This document shows, piece after piece, positions 1 through 8,524 of a stretch of 61,364 bases of DNA. The position numbers were made by a program, and so were the translations under genes. Below the pieces are notes generated by a model, which saw only the letters and a program-made list of their open reading frames with translations, ran no database searches and was not told the origin of the DNA. Each line of letters begins with the position of its first letter. Positions within the stretch are counted from its first letter, which is position 1. The stretch is taken from contig PYJD01000032.1 in NCBI GenBank assembly GCA_003635315.1, positions 1-61,364 of the forward strand, read 5' to 3'. This DNA comes from Candidatus Poribacteria bacterium. GTDB taxonomy: Bacteria > Poribacteria > WGA-4E > WGA-3G.

Positions 1-638
1 AAATGGCATAATCGGTGGTCAAAAGATGGTTCTTATGAGAAACTTTTTGAAGCATCTGTTCTACATCTTCTTGACAGTGATCAACTTGACACCTCTTGTT
101 TACACGGTGATGGATCAAACACCGTTGTAAAAAAAGGGGAGACGGCATAGGTTATTCAGGACACAAACAGCAAAAAGGTGAAAAAGAGTTGACAATCACC
201 GACAATAAAGGGTTTATCATTGCTCCTATATCTGTCAGACCTGTCAATGAACACGATACAACGATTTTGCCCGAGGCGTTGACCCAATTGATCTGCTTCA
301 GCAATCGCATTGACCTGGATCTTGATGGTTCAGCACTCACTTTGGATTCCGGTTTTGATTCCAAGGTAAATAAAAAAAGTATCAAAGAACAAGGTCTAAT
401 CCCAGTAATCTATCCGAACAAACGAAATACGAAAGAACCTATAGCTATCGCTCGTATGTTCCGGTGGTTTAAAAAAGATATATACAAAGAACGATATAAA
501 GTAGAGCGAACATTCGGATGGCAAGATACATATAGAAAACTTGCCCTGAGTTATGATAAACTCAAAGAAACGCGTTTAGGATTTCGGTATTTAGCATATT
601 CTATGATAAATTTTCGGACTACTTTTAACAATCTTTAG
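1..638 (+). mobile_element. IS5-type (IS427-like) transposase, 5'-truncated by window, two frames joined by a -1 slippery site
   Basis: The reading frame entering at base 1 encodes a transposase region ending in GDGSNTVVKKGETA and a stop at 148-150. The -1 frame continues it exactly as GDGIGYSGHKQQKGEKE and then runs open to 638. The switch lies at 129-135, seven A bases read as gtA AAA AAA, a classic A_AAA_AAA slippery heptamer, followed by GGGG. The downstream part has DSGFDS and a C-terminal Y-x3-VERTFGWQD block typical of DDE transposases of the IS5 family, in which IS427-group members are known to use frameshifting. The 5' end and left inverted repeat lie outside the window; I could not define the right end. 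Either programmed frameshifting or a disabling indel would give this picture. Confidence 0.75.
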
Positions 639-872
639 ATGTTACTCGCTATGAGTTCTTTATTAAAATCCATATTAAAATCTTCTCATGCATTGCTTAC
701 CTGCCTGTTTAATTATATCCAATGTTAGTCGTACAAAATCTATGAAAAATTGCCATCATGCAGTTGGTTCTCTATTATTAGAGCTAATCGGTAGACTAAA
801 CATGTTGAATAACGTACTCGCACTAATACTTCTCTTGAACCTATGAATTAGCCAAGACCACTTTCAGTGAAA
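639..872. other. Intergenic stretch downstream of the transposase
   Basis: No ORF with a credible start or ribosome site is visible. It probably contains the right end of the insertion sequence, but without the left end I cannot identify a terminal inverted repeat. Confidence 0.4.
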
Positions 873-2714
873 TTATACCTTATCTGGTTCACCATCTGTG
901 GCTTGATTTGCTTCATCAAATTCCCTGAGAATTTGCACTACGCTATCAAAGTTAGCGAAGTGGTCAACATTCTTCTCTTTACAAATCCAGTCGCAAAATT
1001 CCTGCTTCTTAAAATCATGAATTACATTAGATTTGCCGTGGATTCCTTTTTTAGGTTTTTCTTCATAGAAGCAGTCTTTGAAAAGGTTGGAAGGAAAAAG
1101 GTTTTCGATGCCTTTTTTCTCCTCGGCATCATCACTATTCTTTGGAATAGACCTTACCCATAGTTTCTCAATCTGTTCCGCTGGTTTATTTCCGTCCCAA
1201 TCATAAAGGAGCAGTATCGCATGGTTGAAAGACGATGGATGGGCAGCGTAAACTTTTAGGAAATTGTTTAATCCAGTATGCCCACCACCATCAGTCCCCT
1301 CGTTGCCATCTTTACCAACAGGTCTGATATCCAAAGAATTTAGGAGTTTTTCTTCACCAAACAGCTCCAATGCTGTTTGAATGTAGCGTGCATCTGTCTT
1401 TCCTTCTGTAAACACAACAGGTTTTGTTGCATTAGCGATAAGTTGTTTTATATCTTCTTTAAAACGTTCTGTAGTTTTATAAATTCCAAACGCCTTTCCA
1501 AATTCAGAATACCATTCACTACTTATCCGTTTTGCTTCCGGCATTTCAAGAATTGTAACCTTGTTTACACCCAATTTCTCTTCCATACCAAGCAGGAATA
1601 ACGGAGAATGAGAGGATACAATAAACTGTACCTGCGGGAACAGACTTATAAGTTCGGGGAGGACATCGTGCTGGAGAGTCGGGTGTAAATGGGCAGCAAT
1701 TTCATCAATAACCACAAGACCTGTAATCTTAGATAGATCTACACTTCTTTTAAGGTCAGTACGTTCTCCATACCTAATAATTGTCGCGAATAGATTAAAC
1801 AACTGAGATTGTCCTTCTGAAAGTGAATGTAGTGTAGGGATAATTCTCCCATCACCCATCCTTATACTAATCCTTGATGATCCAAGGTTCCTGAAATTTA
1901 GAACTAACTCTGCAGCTTGATCTTGAAGTATCGTCTTCAGTATTCGTTCAACATTTTTGCGAGTTTGCCGAAGCAGGTGACGATTTCTTAAGTCTGTGAG
2001 TTCTAACAAATCTATATTGCGGAAAATACGATTTTGTTCTTGTGTTAGTTGGAGACCGGGTAGTAGATCAATTAAAGAGTCAAGAAATACATCTAACACC
2101 CAAGAAATATTTTCTTCTGCACAAGTTTCTATCCAGAGAGGTTTGTCAAGTTGTTTATCAAAACGGGTTGAGGAATAGGTAGGATGTGCTTTTAAACTCT
2201 TAGGGTTTAGCCAATCAGGGACTTCCCGTCGACTTGCGGGGAAAAAAGCGTGTGCACCGTCTGTCATTTCAGTCTTAACAGTTTTTTCGTTAACCGATAC
2301 ATTTTTATGGTTTTCTGCTGTTGGCCAGTTCCAAACTGGAGTAAATACAGATTTTACGAGCGATGAATAGGATGATGCATCAAGTTCTCCAGATTTCTCA
2401 CAGTAGTATAAGTTGTCATTATTCGCTTTAAAGCGAAGGAGACTTAGGCTAAATGGTTGTCCGCTTCTTATTGCGGTTGGTTGAATGGTTCTAAAAAATG
2501 GTGCGCTTAAACCATCCTTAGGCACAATATCATCAAATGCTTTTTTAGCAAACTCAGTTAGTGCATCAACGACATAAGAGAGAAAAATACTTTTGCCAGA
2601 TCCATTAGGACCAACAATCACTATCGGAAGGGGATTTCCATCATCAAATTCAGGTTTAATATGGCATTTTGAGATAGGACCGGTGTTTTCTAAATAAAGT
2701 TCCTTAAGGTACAT
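873..2714 (-). CDS. OLD-like AAA ATPase with C-terminal TOPRIM nuclease domain
   Basis: About 613 residues from the ATG at 2714, preceded by a GAAAGAAG-type ribosome site; an upstream in-frame ATG at 2768 lacks one. In order it shows Walker A GPNGSGKS (about residues 35-42), an ABC-type signature LSEGQSQL (about 297), Walker B LVVIDEIAAHLHP (about 333) and the switch histidine in SSHSP (about 369). A TOPRIM-like module follows with the acidic FTEGKTDARYI (about 435) and LLYDWDG (about 502). This is the architecture of overcoming-lysogenization-defect nucleases, which act in phage defence or DNA processing. No GajB-type helicase or other partner is adjacent, so it would act alone or with the small gene at 2947. 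The catalytic residues appear present. Specific function is inferred. Confidence 0.8.
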   Translation of the reverse strand: MYLKELYLENTGPISKCHIKPEFDDGNPLPIVIVGPNGSGKSIFLSYVVDALTEFAKKAFDDIVPKDGLSAPFFRTIQPTAIRSGQPFSLSLLRFKANNDNLYYCEKSGELDASSYSSLVKSVFTPVWNWPTAENHKNVSVNEKTVKTEMTDGAHAFFPASRREVPDWLNPKSLKAHPTYSSTRFDKQLDKPLWIETCAEENISWVLDVFLDSLIDLLPGLQLTQEQNRIFRNIDLLELTDLRNRHLLRQTRKNVERILKTILQDQAAELVLNFRNLGSSRISIRMGDGRIIPTLHSLSEGQSQLFNLFATIIRYGERTDLKRSVDLSKITGLVVIDEIAAHLHPTLQHDVLPELISLFPQVQFIVSSHSPLFLLGMEEKLGVNKVTILEMPEAKRISSEWYSEFGKAFGIYKTTERFKEDIKQLIANATKPVVFTEGKTDARYIQTALELFGEEKLLNSLDIRPVGKDGNEGTDGGGHTGLNNFLKVYAAHPSSFNHAILLLYDWDGNKPAEQIEKLWVRSIPKNSDDAEEKKGIENLFPSNLFKDCFYEEKPKKGIHGKSNVIHDFKKQEFCDWICKEKNVDHFANFDSVVQILREFDEANQATDGEPDKV

Positions 2715-2946
2715 AGTGCTTCTTTCAATAAAAGGAATACTGATTTTACATTGGTTTGTATAGTTCATAATTTTAACATGTTCCGGTACACAATGACAAT
2801 TAAAATGGGGTGTAGTAATGCGTTGAAATCTTACATTCTTTTTGATATACTACTCATTATCCAGCCAACGGACAGTACTAACACAAATTGAAGACGTACT
2901 CTTTCTTTCCCGACCATCGTAGGGATAAAAGACCAGGAGAAACACT

Positions 2947-3165
2947 ATGAGTTTAGATATGTACTACTTTGACAAGAACCGCGAATTTGTGACGCAAACA
3001 GCGTCCAACATGGAAGAGGCAATCAAAGAAGCAGGTTTCGATTTTCTTAATTGCACAGATGAGTTTTTAAAGGAAATTACAGAAGGAGCGGGAAACTCGT
3101 ATACCAGGGCTCTTTTTGAGTACTTGAAAGTTAGGAGAGACCTACAGCAAAAAGATAAATCCTGA
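2947..3165 (+). CDS. Small acidic hypothetical protein (72 aa)
   Basis: The ORF starts at ATG 2947 behind an AGGAGAAACACT ribosome site, so it is probably translated. The product is acidic and largely helical in appearance, with FDKNREFVTQTASNMEEAI near the N-terminus and no signal peptide or membrane segment. I do not recognise the family. It is divergent from the OLD-like gene, with about 230 bases between the two starts, which leaves room for divergent promoters. It could be a small antitoxin-like or regulatory protein, but nothing in the sequence establishes this. Confidence 0.5.
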   Translation: MSLDMYYFDKNREFVTQTASNMEEAIKEAGFDFLNCTDEFLKEITEGAGNSYTRALFEYLKVRRDLQQKDKS

Positions 3166-3290
3166 GACCTATTCCTGAACCGTGTAATGATTAACAACCT
3201 TATGATGAAATGAAGGAGTGAGGATTATTGAATTTTGAGAGGAGATTGACATGAATGAACCCAATAGTGGATATCTGAGGAAGCACACAT

Positions 3291-3425
3291 GACAGAATAA
3301 GTCGATTGGAATCACGCCTGCAGTGGCGCATGACTTTCATTTTTGTTGGTGTTAGTATACTTATCTCTATTCTAACCATCGTTGTTCCGTTAATTTTTAA
3401 ATATTTCTCATCAAAATTGCCATAA
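3291..3425 (+). pseudogene. Remnant of a small membrane protein (coiled segment plus one TM helix)
   Basis: One frame reads DRISRLESRLQWRMTFIFV and continues as a hydrophobic segment of about 20 residues ending ...LIFKYFSSKLP and a stop. The N-terminal half has the charge pattern of a short coiled coil. There is no start codon upstream in frame; the first ATG (3330) is already at the membrane segment. It looks like the 3' end of a membrane-anchored protein whose 5' part has been lost, although a 31-aa peptide from 3330 cannot be excluded. Confidence 0.35.
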
Positions 3426-3462
3426 TAAGAACAGTCATCCTTTTTCGGAATCAAGGACACAG

Positions 3463-3606
3463 CATGAAATTAAACAAAGAGTTATTGAATCCTTCAATCT
3501 ACACATGCACGCCAAAGACCTCTTGGATTATACCAAGTGTGCCATCGAAATCACCATTGAACAAAACGAACAAGCTGCTATTGATTGGTTGGCGTCTGTT
3601 CCATAG
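3463..3606 (+). pseudogene. C-terminal gene fragment sharing an EQNEQAA...WL.SV motif with the fragment at 6334
   Basis: The frame reads HEIKQRVIESFNLHMHAKDL, then LLDYTKCAIEITIEQNEQAA, IDWLASVP and a stop. No acceptable start precedes it. A second fragment at 6334-6408 reads LEQNEQAAPEWLESVLDVG, so the two come from paralogous genes. Family not recognised. It lies in a run of degraded coding sequence between 3.2 and 4.1 kb. Confidence 0.35.
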
Positions 3607-4138
3607 CTCCCTGATACTTAGGAACGGATGGGTCAGAAATAACTTGTATCAATATTTGATTGCTCTCTAAAGATGATTAAACTTTTCAAGGGACCTTGTT
3701 GAAATTCCGTTACAGGTTCCAGTTTCCCGATTTCCTTACCCACACCATACCATTTCCCAAGAAATTATAGTAAACTTTTGAATTAATGTAACATTTTGAG
3801 ATGGAGGAGGGAATTCCGATTCCCGATTATCAAAGAGTTTGATCGCGATTCGGAGATCGCTCCTACAGGGATTTGTGTTATTATTTTCAATGTTCATTAT
3901 AAATCAAGGAAAACCTATTCAAAGGATTTATAGAACGTTTCAACGGTGACATTCAGATGACGGGGAAGTTCAACCGGAATTCTACAAACAATAGTGCGGA
4001 CACATCTTAAATCCGCGTCATCTGTGTAATCCGAGATAATCCGCGCTTCAGACGCCAAAATCGCACGATTGACAAACAGACGTGTATATCATATAATTAA
4101 AGCATAGTTAGGACTTGGACTGTAAAGGAGGTATAATA
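3607..4138. other. Intergenic region with dispersed palindromic repeats
   Basis: No gene seen. It holds palindromes of a type recurring across the window: GGAATTCCGATTCCC-like at about 3809-3830 (compare about 33660 and 47160) and a GATCGCGATTCGGAGATCGC hairpin at about 3841. A TATAGTAAACTTTTGAATTA motif near 3767 recurs in similar form at about 40162. The segment at about 4010-4060, rich in 'ATCCGCGTCATCTGTGTAATCC'-type wording, resembles 7785-7830. Confidence 0.45.
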
Positions 4139-4678
4139 ATGGAATTGCGTTTTCCTGAATTTGAAATATTAGACTTAGCGAAGCAGTACTTACAATATTG
4201 GTCTAGGGGTCAGAAAACATTTGAACGTGAAGAAGAATTAATGGATGAAGTTCTGATCGACCAGGTACAACAACAAGGCTATCTTGATATAGAGTTACTT
4301 AAAACAGTTGCATTATGGCATTTTCCGCAAAGTGCCCATCACATTGATTCAAACAGTGAAAGCGACGTAAGAAAAATTACGGGCAACGCATTGGAAATCC
4401 AAGGCGAAATCATCAGGTTGGAGGTTTTAACCGATCTTACTGGTCTTGGATTTAAAACTGCATCTGCGGTTCTTCACTTCTTTCACAAAGAAAAGTATCC
4501 AATTATAAATGAGCCTGCAATGTGGTCTCTCAGTGTGGATGAAGCCGATTATTCATACGAATACTGGCTGAAGTATGTGGATTTTTGTAGAGACCATGCG
4601 GAAAGGAATTCTGTTGATATGCGCACTTTGGATAGAGCCTTGTGGATGTATTCAAAGGAAAACCAACCCTCTCGTTAG
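4139..4678 (+). CDS. Small HhH-motif (DNA glycosylase-like) protein
   Basis: A strong AAAGGAGG ribosome site seven bases before ATG 4139 sets the start; the longer frame from 4115 has no such site. The 179-aa product contains LTGLGFKTASAVLHFF followed by HKEKYPIINEPAMWSL, which resembles the helix-hairpin-helix core and following helix of HhH-GPD base-excision proteins. The N-terminal part is a helical extension without a recognised motif. I see no iron-sulfur cysteine cluster. It is followed after 41 bases, and a new ribosome site, by a truncated DNA methyltransferase, so the two were probably one operon in a modification-linked system. Catalytic activity is not established. Confidence 0.6.
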   Translation: MELRFPEFEILDLAKQYLQYWSRGQKTFEREEELMDEVLIDQVQQQGYLDIELLKTVALWHFPQSAHHIDSNSESDVRKITGNALEIQGEIIRLEVLTDLTGLGFKTASAVLHFFHKEKYPIINEPAMWSLSVDEADYSYEYWLKYVDFCRDHAERNSVDMRTLDRALWMYSKENQPSR

Positions 4679-4719
4679 ATACTTGATGACAAGATTGAAA
4701 CACAAAAGGAGACAGCGAT

Positions 4720-5054
4720 ATGAAGAACATACCAGCAAATCGTATTCAGATTGGAAGTCGTAGTTCCCTGGAATTTTCAGATAATATGGATAAAAAATCC
4801 AGTGTTTCTAGACTACAAGATGAGAGCGTTACCTTCACTTTTACGTCTCCACCTTATTGGAATTTTATTGATTACGCTGACAATGAAGAGTGTGTTGGAT
4901 AAGATTAGCAGATGCGATTGCAGGATTTAGCGGGTATGTTTATGAGGACAAACCTTATACGCAAACGCTACTTTCTGAAATGCAGCAAAAAGGATATCCT
5001 ATCCAACTTTATAAAGAAAATGTTAGAGTGTCTGGCTCTAACAACCCAACATAG
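4720..5054 (+). pseudogene. Internally deleted DNA methyltransferase (SPPY class)
   Basis: ATG 4720 has an AAAAGGAGACAG ribosome site and encodes about 60 residues ending in TFTSPPYWNFIDYADNEE and an early stop at 4900-4902. TSPPY is methyltransferase motif IV of N4-cytosine or N6-adenine enzymes. From about 4923, in another frame, GFSGYVYEDKPYTQTLLSEM continues to NVRVSGSNNPT and a stop at 5052-5054, which looks like the end of a different or deleted protein. The AdoMet-binding FxGxG motif is missing altogether. The gene is therefore a remnant. Confidence 0.6.
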
Positions 5055-5186
5055 ACATACACAGAGGCAGAGGTCACGGTTGGTTGTCCCTATCTTTTCA
5101 GAAGAAAAGCACCGTCCATACGGCACGTATTCGGGCAAAGATATAAGCAATATAATATAAAATGCAACATACAAGAAAGGACTTAA

Positions 5187-5510
5187 TCAAGTTTTTGTGT
5201 TACAATACATAGGTTCAACCGACAACTGACACTCAAATGACTTCAATATTGTGCTGAGCATATCTAATCGTGGGGTTACCTCGTTAAAGAGGGTATCCGA
5301 AAGAGTTTCGGCATCAATACCCGTTCTTTTAGAAAGTTCTGGAACTCCCCCTTGCGATTCTATAAAGACACAAATCTCCTTCAGGAAGAAGGTCAGATCA
5401 CCATCAGCAAGGTATTCCTCTAATGTCATTCGCAGAAAATCAATAGCTGCCTCTGGATCATTAGCAAGTCTTCTAATTTGATACTCGCGCCAGTTCCCCA
5501 TTACTCTCAT
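5187..5510 (-). CDS. HigA/addiction-module antitoxin with HTH
   Basis: A 107-aa product begins MRVMGNWREYQIRRLA, with a second possible start at the fourth residue. The middle segment SQGGVPELSKRTGIDAETL resembles the helix-turn-helix of HigA/probable addiction module antidote proteins. It lies immediately downstream of, and in the same direction as, the toxin remnant (5540-6023), the usual toxin-first order of higBA. The antitoxin is intact although its toxin is disrupted. Confidence 0.7.
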   Translation of the reverse strand: MRVMGNWREYQIRRLANDPEAAIDFLRMTLEEYLADGDLTFFLKEICVFIESQGGVPELSKRTGIDAETLSDTLFNEVTPRLDMLSTILKSFECQLSVEPMYCNTKT

Positions 5511-5539
5511 TGATGTGCCGCCTTATATTCAATCCAATA

Positions 5540-6023
5540 TTATTTAGCGAGTTCAATATCCTTTTGTTGTGATTTCTTATCTCCACAGCAAAGCAGAAGG
5601 ACGAGTGTGTTTTCAATTTGACCAAAATAGATGCGATATCCTGGTCCAAAGTGGAGACGCAATTCAAAAACACCATAGGCATCAATTTAAGGACCTTCCA
5701 ATCATATTTGGACGATTTCTCCTCCTCTTGTAGGTCGGGTAGAGGAACGAAACCCGACATGAGACACTTTGATATACTGGAAATGTTGGATTTCACATAT
5801 AATTCAACACAACATACCAGGATATGTTATCACTAAATTGACTCCTATGGAGACGCAATTCAAAAACACCTCCACCGACAGATTTACAATCACCAAAATT
5901 TAAATCTTCAAATCTTGCAAGTCGCTTGTCAATTCTCTGTTGTGTATTTTTATTTTGAATGGATTCAAACCATTCCGTGAAAGGTTCTTTACCGTTTGGG
6001 GTACGGTAATATTGTATTTCTAT
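5540..6023 (-). pseudogene. HigB/RelE-type toxin interrupted by a 174-bp element
   Basis: The N-terminal part reads IEIQYYRTPNGKEPFTEWFE and continues to VGGGVFELRLH, then is cut off. After the inserted element the same frame resumes as GVFELRLHFGPGYRIYFGQI and ends QQKDIELAK with a stop at 5540-5542. This is the RelE/HigB (phage-derived Gp49-like) toxin fold signature. Removing 196 bp (the element plus one copy of the 22-23 bp duplication) restores a 95-codon frame that is a multiple of three, so the disruption is simple and probably recent. There is no ATG at the expected start: the codon before E-I-Q is ATA, while the open frame extends up to 6098. Confidence 0.7.
5652..5870. mobile_element. 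174-bp MITE-like insertion with 13/15 inverted ends and 22-23 bp target duplication
   Basis: A 23-bp sequence at 5652-5674 recurs exactly at 5848-5870. Between them lie 173-174 bp whose left end ATAGGCATCAATTTA (5675) and right end, complement ATAGGAGTCAATTTA (5848), form a 15-bp terminal inverted repeat with two mismatches. Inside is a hairpin GTCGGGT...ACCCGAC (5734-5758) that recurs in inverse orientation at 50825-50849 and partly at 61086. No transposase is encoded, so it would have to be moved in trans. The long target duplication is unusual. Confidence 0.7.
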
Positions 6024-6098
6024 TGGATGTCTATTCCCATTACCAATCGTTCCACACCCACCATTTACTGATAAATATACCTTTCTATTCCCTAACAA

Positions 6099-6472
6099 TT
6101 ATACTTGATTCTATCTAAAAAACACAAGGTATATTGTAAAATTTTGCCTGGTTATGAGATAAACTGTTTAATCCCTGTTGCAACACCAATCAATACTGGA
6201 AGAGTGTCATGATACACTTTGATAGTCGCACATTGGCATCCATAACAGATAGTAATTCAACATAAGGTGCTTGAATCTTTTTACAGATGCAAACGGACTC
6301 AGACTTTTTGAAATGTGATTACGCGTAGTTTAGCTCGAACAAAACGAACAGGCTGCTCCTGAGTGGTTGGAGTCTGTTTTGGATGTCGGTGAGATTAAGC
6401 GTTTATAATGCGTTTGACATACACAACATATCAAACTATAATCTAATAAAAAGAAATAGGAGGTGAATAATT
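6099..6472. other. Intergenic region with a gene fragment
   Basis: The only recognisable content is the frame at 6334-6408, LEQNEQAAPEWLESVLDVG followed by EIKRL and a stop, paralogous to the fragment at 3463-3606. No start codon precedes it. The final bases carry the AATAGGAGGTG ribosome site of the ATPase gene beginning at 6473. Confidence 0.4.
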
Positions 6473-7642
6473 GTGTCTGAAGGTAAAGCGTTTTTAAATA
6501 AAATTCATATCAAGAACTTTTTAAGTTTGCGTGATGTTACACTTCCATTCAAACCGTTGACTGTGCTTGTCGGACCGAATGCAAGCGGGAAATCAAATAC
6601 ATTCTTGGCGTTGCATCTTCTTAAAAGGATTATCGTAAGTGAAAGTTTACCTTTAGACAACTTAATGATGGATTCCCTTTGGTCTGATGAAGATCAAAAA
6701 ATTTGTTTTCATCTATATACTAAAATAAAAGAAAACAAAACCTTATATCACTTAGAACTGAGAGCAAACCCCGATTTTTCCTTCATTGATGAACAGTTAT
6801 CAGTCAATGATTTAAACGTGATTTCAATCCAAGATGGACAGGGAATAGTCCAAGACGAAAATGGAGAAAGTGAGACGACATTTAACTCAAACAAACTCGC
6901 ATTGGGGTCTGCTGGAAATTACGGAAACAAACCAATCACACGCGCCTTAACCGAGTTTATTAAAGAATGGGAATTTTTCGATTTTTCGACAACCTTTATA
7001 CGCAGTAACCTATCATCATTTTCACCTGCTGAAAAAGAGATTCGAGAATTTCCAAAACTTGACACTTATGGAATTCATTTGCCAAACGTTCTTTGGAATT
7101 TGCATAATAATTCTCGAGAAAGTTTCCAAAACATTAGTGATTCTCTTGCCGCAAGCACAAATCGCGAAATTGACTACTGTAAGATTGATGGTGAAAACCA
7201 ATTCTGTCTATTGGAAGGGGATAAAAATTTGGTTCCATTACATGGTGCCTCTGATGGCATACTGCGTCTGATTGCATATTACATTTTGCTGAACGAACCT
7301 GAATTACCACCGCTCATCGCAATAGAAGAACCGGAACGAAATCTACATCCCGGTGCCCTAATACACATCGCAAATGTACTTGAGCAAATCGCACAATATT
7401 CTCAGGTTCTCATCACCACACATAGTTCACAACTACTTGGAGCATTCAATCCAGAAAGTTTGGGAGATTCACTCGGGGTCTTACTGTTGCGAAACCAACC
7501 AGGTTTTGGCACAAAGGTGCTCAACCTTGAGGATTACCACGATGAAAGAGAAGCACTTAGAGGTTGGATTGACGATTTTGGAATTGGCAGTGCTATTTTT
7601 GATAGTGAACTCCTGCAAGATGTATTGGAGGATAACTCCTAA
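6473..7642 (+). CDS. AAA ATPase of the RecF/ABC-ATPase type (defence-like)
   Basis: The 389-aa product starts at ATG 6473 with a strong AGGAGG site. It has Walker A GPNASGKS (residues 34-41), a compact insertion domain, the signature-like GASDGILRL (258-266), Walker B LIAIEEPERNLHP (281-293) and the histidine switch TTHSSQ (315-320). Such AAA_21-type ATPases usually act with a second gene, often a TOPRIM-like nuclease, in defence modules. Here the stop overlaps the ATG of the next frame (7642), which is truncated. The ATPase itself appears intact. Confidence 0.75.
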   Translation: MSEGKAFLNKIHIKNFLSLRDVTLPFKPLTVLVGPNASGKSNTFLALHLLKRIIVSESLPLDNLMMDSLWSDEDQKICFHLYTKIKENKTLYHLELRANPDFSFIDEQLSVNDLNVISIQDGQGIVQDENGESETTFNSNKLALGSAGNYGNKPITRALTEFIKEWEFFDFSTTFIRSNLSSFSPAEKEIREFPKLDTYGIHLPNVLWNLHNNSRESFQNISDSLAASTNREIDYCKIDGENQFCLLEGDKNLVPLHGASDGILRLIAYYILLNEPELPPLIAIEEPERNLHPGALIHIANVLEQIAQYSQVLITTHSSQLLGAFNPESLGDSLGVLLLRNQPGFGTKVLNLEDYHDEREALRGWIDDFGIGSAIFDSELLQDVLEDNS

Positions 7643-7809
7643 TGCCAAGTATAAGAATCTTGGCTTTAGAGTCAAATTACGATGCGAAGGTAGTCAAGTG
7701 TTTGGCAAATAAGTTGACAACATTTATGCAGCTCACACCAATAATTACTCGTAGACCATATTACCTTCCCCAAACCCTCTTTTCTGCGTTATCTGCGTTA
7801 TCCGTGTAA
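7642..7809 (+). pseudogene. Truncated partner gene of the AAA ATPase
   Basis: ATG 7642 overlaps the ATPase stop codon by one base, a translational-coupling arrangement. The first 31 codons (MPSIRILALESNYDAKVVKC then LANKLTTFMQL) look like real protein. From about 7735 the frame runs into an intergenic repeat and stops at 7807. The coupling and the ILALESNYDA beginning suggest the N-terminus of a small acidic nuclease or TOPRIM-like partner, but the diagnostic part is missing, so this is inference. Confidence 0.5.
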
Positions 7810-7915
7810 TCTGCGATTCAGACAGAAAATAACTCTTTTACACCAAACAGTTAATTGCTCGTAGATTACATTACCTTCACCAAACCCTCTTATCCGTGAA
7901 ATCCGCTATTTAGAA
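7735..7915. repeat. Degenerate tandem duplication, about 105-bp period
   Basis: Two copies begin ACACCA at 7735 and 7840, share CTCGTAGA, then ATTACCTTC-C-CCAAACCCTCTT. The first copy is followed by 'TCTGCGTTATCTGCGTTATC' wording that resembles 4010-4050. The first copy supplies the aberrant C-terminus of the ATPase partner gene, so the repeat probably arrived with the truncation. Confidence 0.55.
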
Positions 7916-8148
7916 TTAAAATAAAAAATAATGAAGAAAAATCTATATGCGATCATCTAAAGTAACATACGTGAAAAATAAGGTTGCAAAACTCTTTGTG
8001 CTTGTGTTAGAATAGTTTTATATATAATAAGATATATTACCAATAAAAATTTATTATGTTATGAATAAATATAATATGAAATCAACAATAATAATAAAAT
8101 CGGACAATTCTATACAATCTTTTTACACAACTCGGTTTATAGCAGATT

Positions 8149-8400
8149 GACCCAGGAACACAGTTTTCAAATTTTTCTAATTTTGAAAAAATCACCTGTT
8201 TTTGGCGATTCGCTATAAACACAGTGCCAGACATACTGCAAGACACTACAAATTGGGAAATTTTAAAAACCGATTTGAAAAACTTGAAAAACTTGAAAAA
8301 CTTGAAATGGAGGATAAACCTGAAAACTACACGAATTTCAGAACTAATGACAGAAATCATTGATGGTGTATATAAAAATGAAAATGACGAACTACAGTAA
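8149..8400 (+). pseudogene. Start-less coding remnant with a (KNL)n run
   Basis: One frame is open from just after a TAG at 8140 to the TAA at 8398. It reads DPGTQFSNFSNFEKITCFWR, then a TDLKNLKNLKNLKW segment produced by a tandem AAAAACTTG repeat, and ends RISELMTEIIDGVYKNENDE. There is no ATG near the beginning. The end is protein-like and polar; family not recognised. It may be the 3' end of a lost gene. Confidence 0.3.
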
Positions 8401-8524
8401 AAAATCAGGACTTACGTAAAAAAGCGAATAATTGGATGAAAGGATGGAAGACCGGGAAGGTTCGAACCTACCATCCACAGTACCAATCTTCAAATTCCGT
8501 ACTTTTATGGAAAGTATATAATTA

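Noticed and set aside
8455..8480. GGTTCGAACC with following CCA, resembling a tRNA T-arm
   Set aside because: The arm stem is only about four pairs and no acceptor, D or anticodon stems can be drawn around it.
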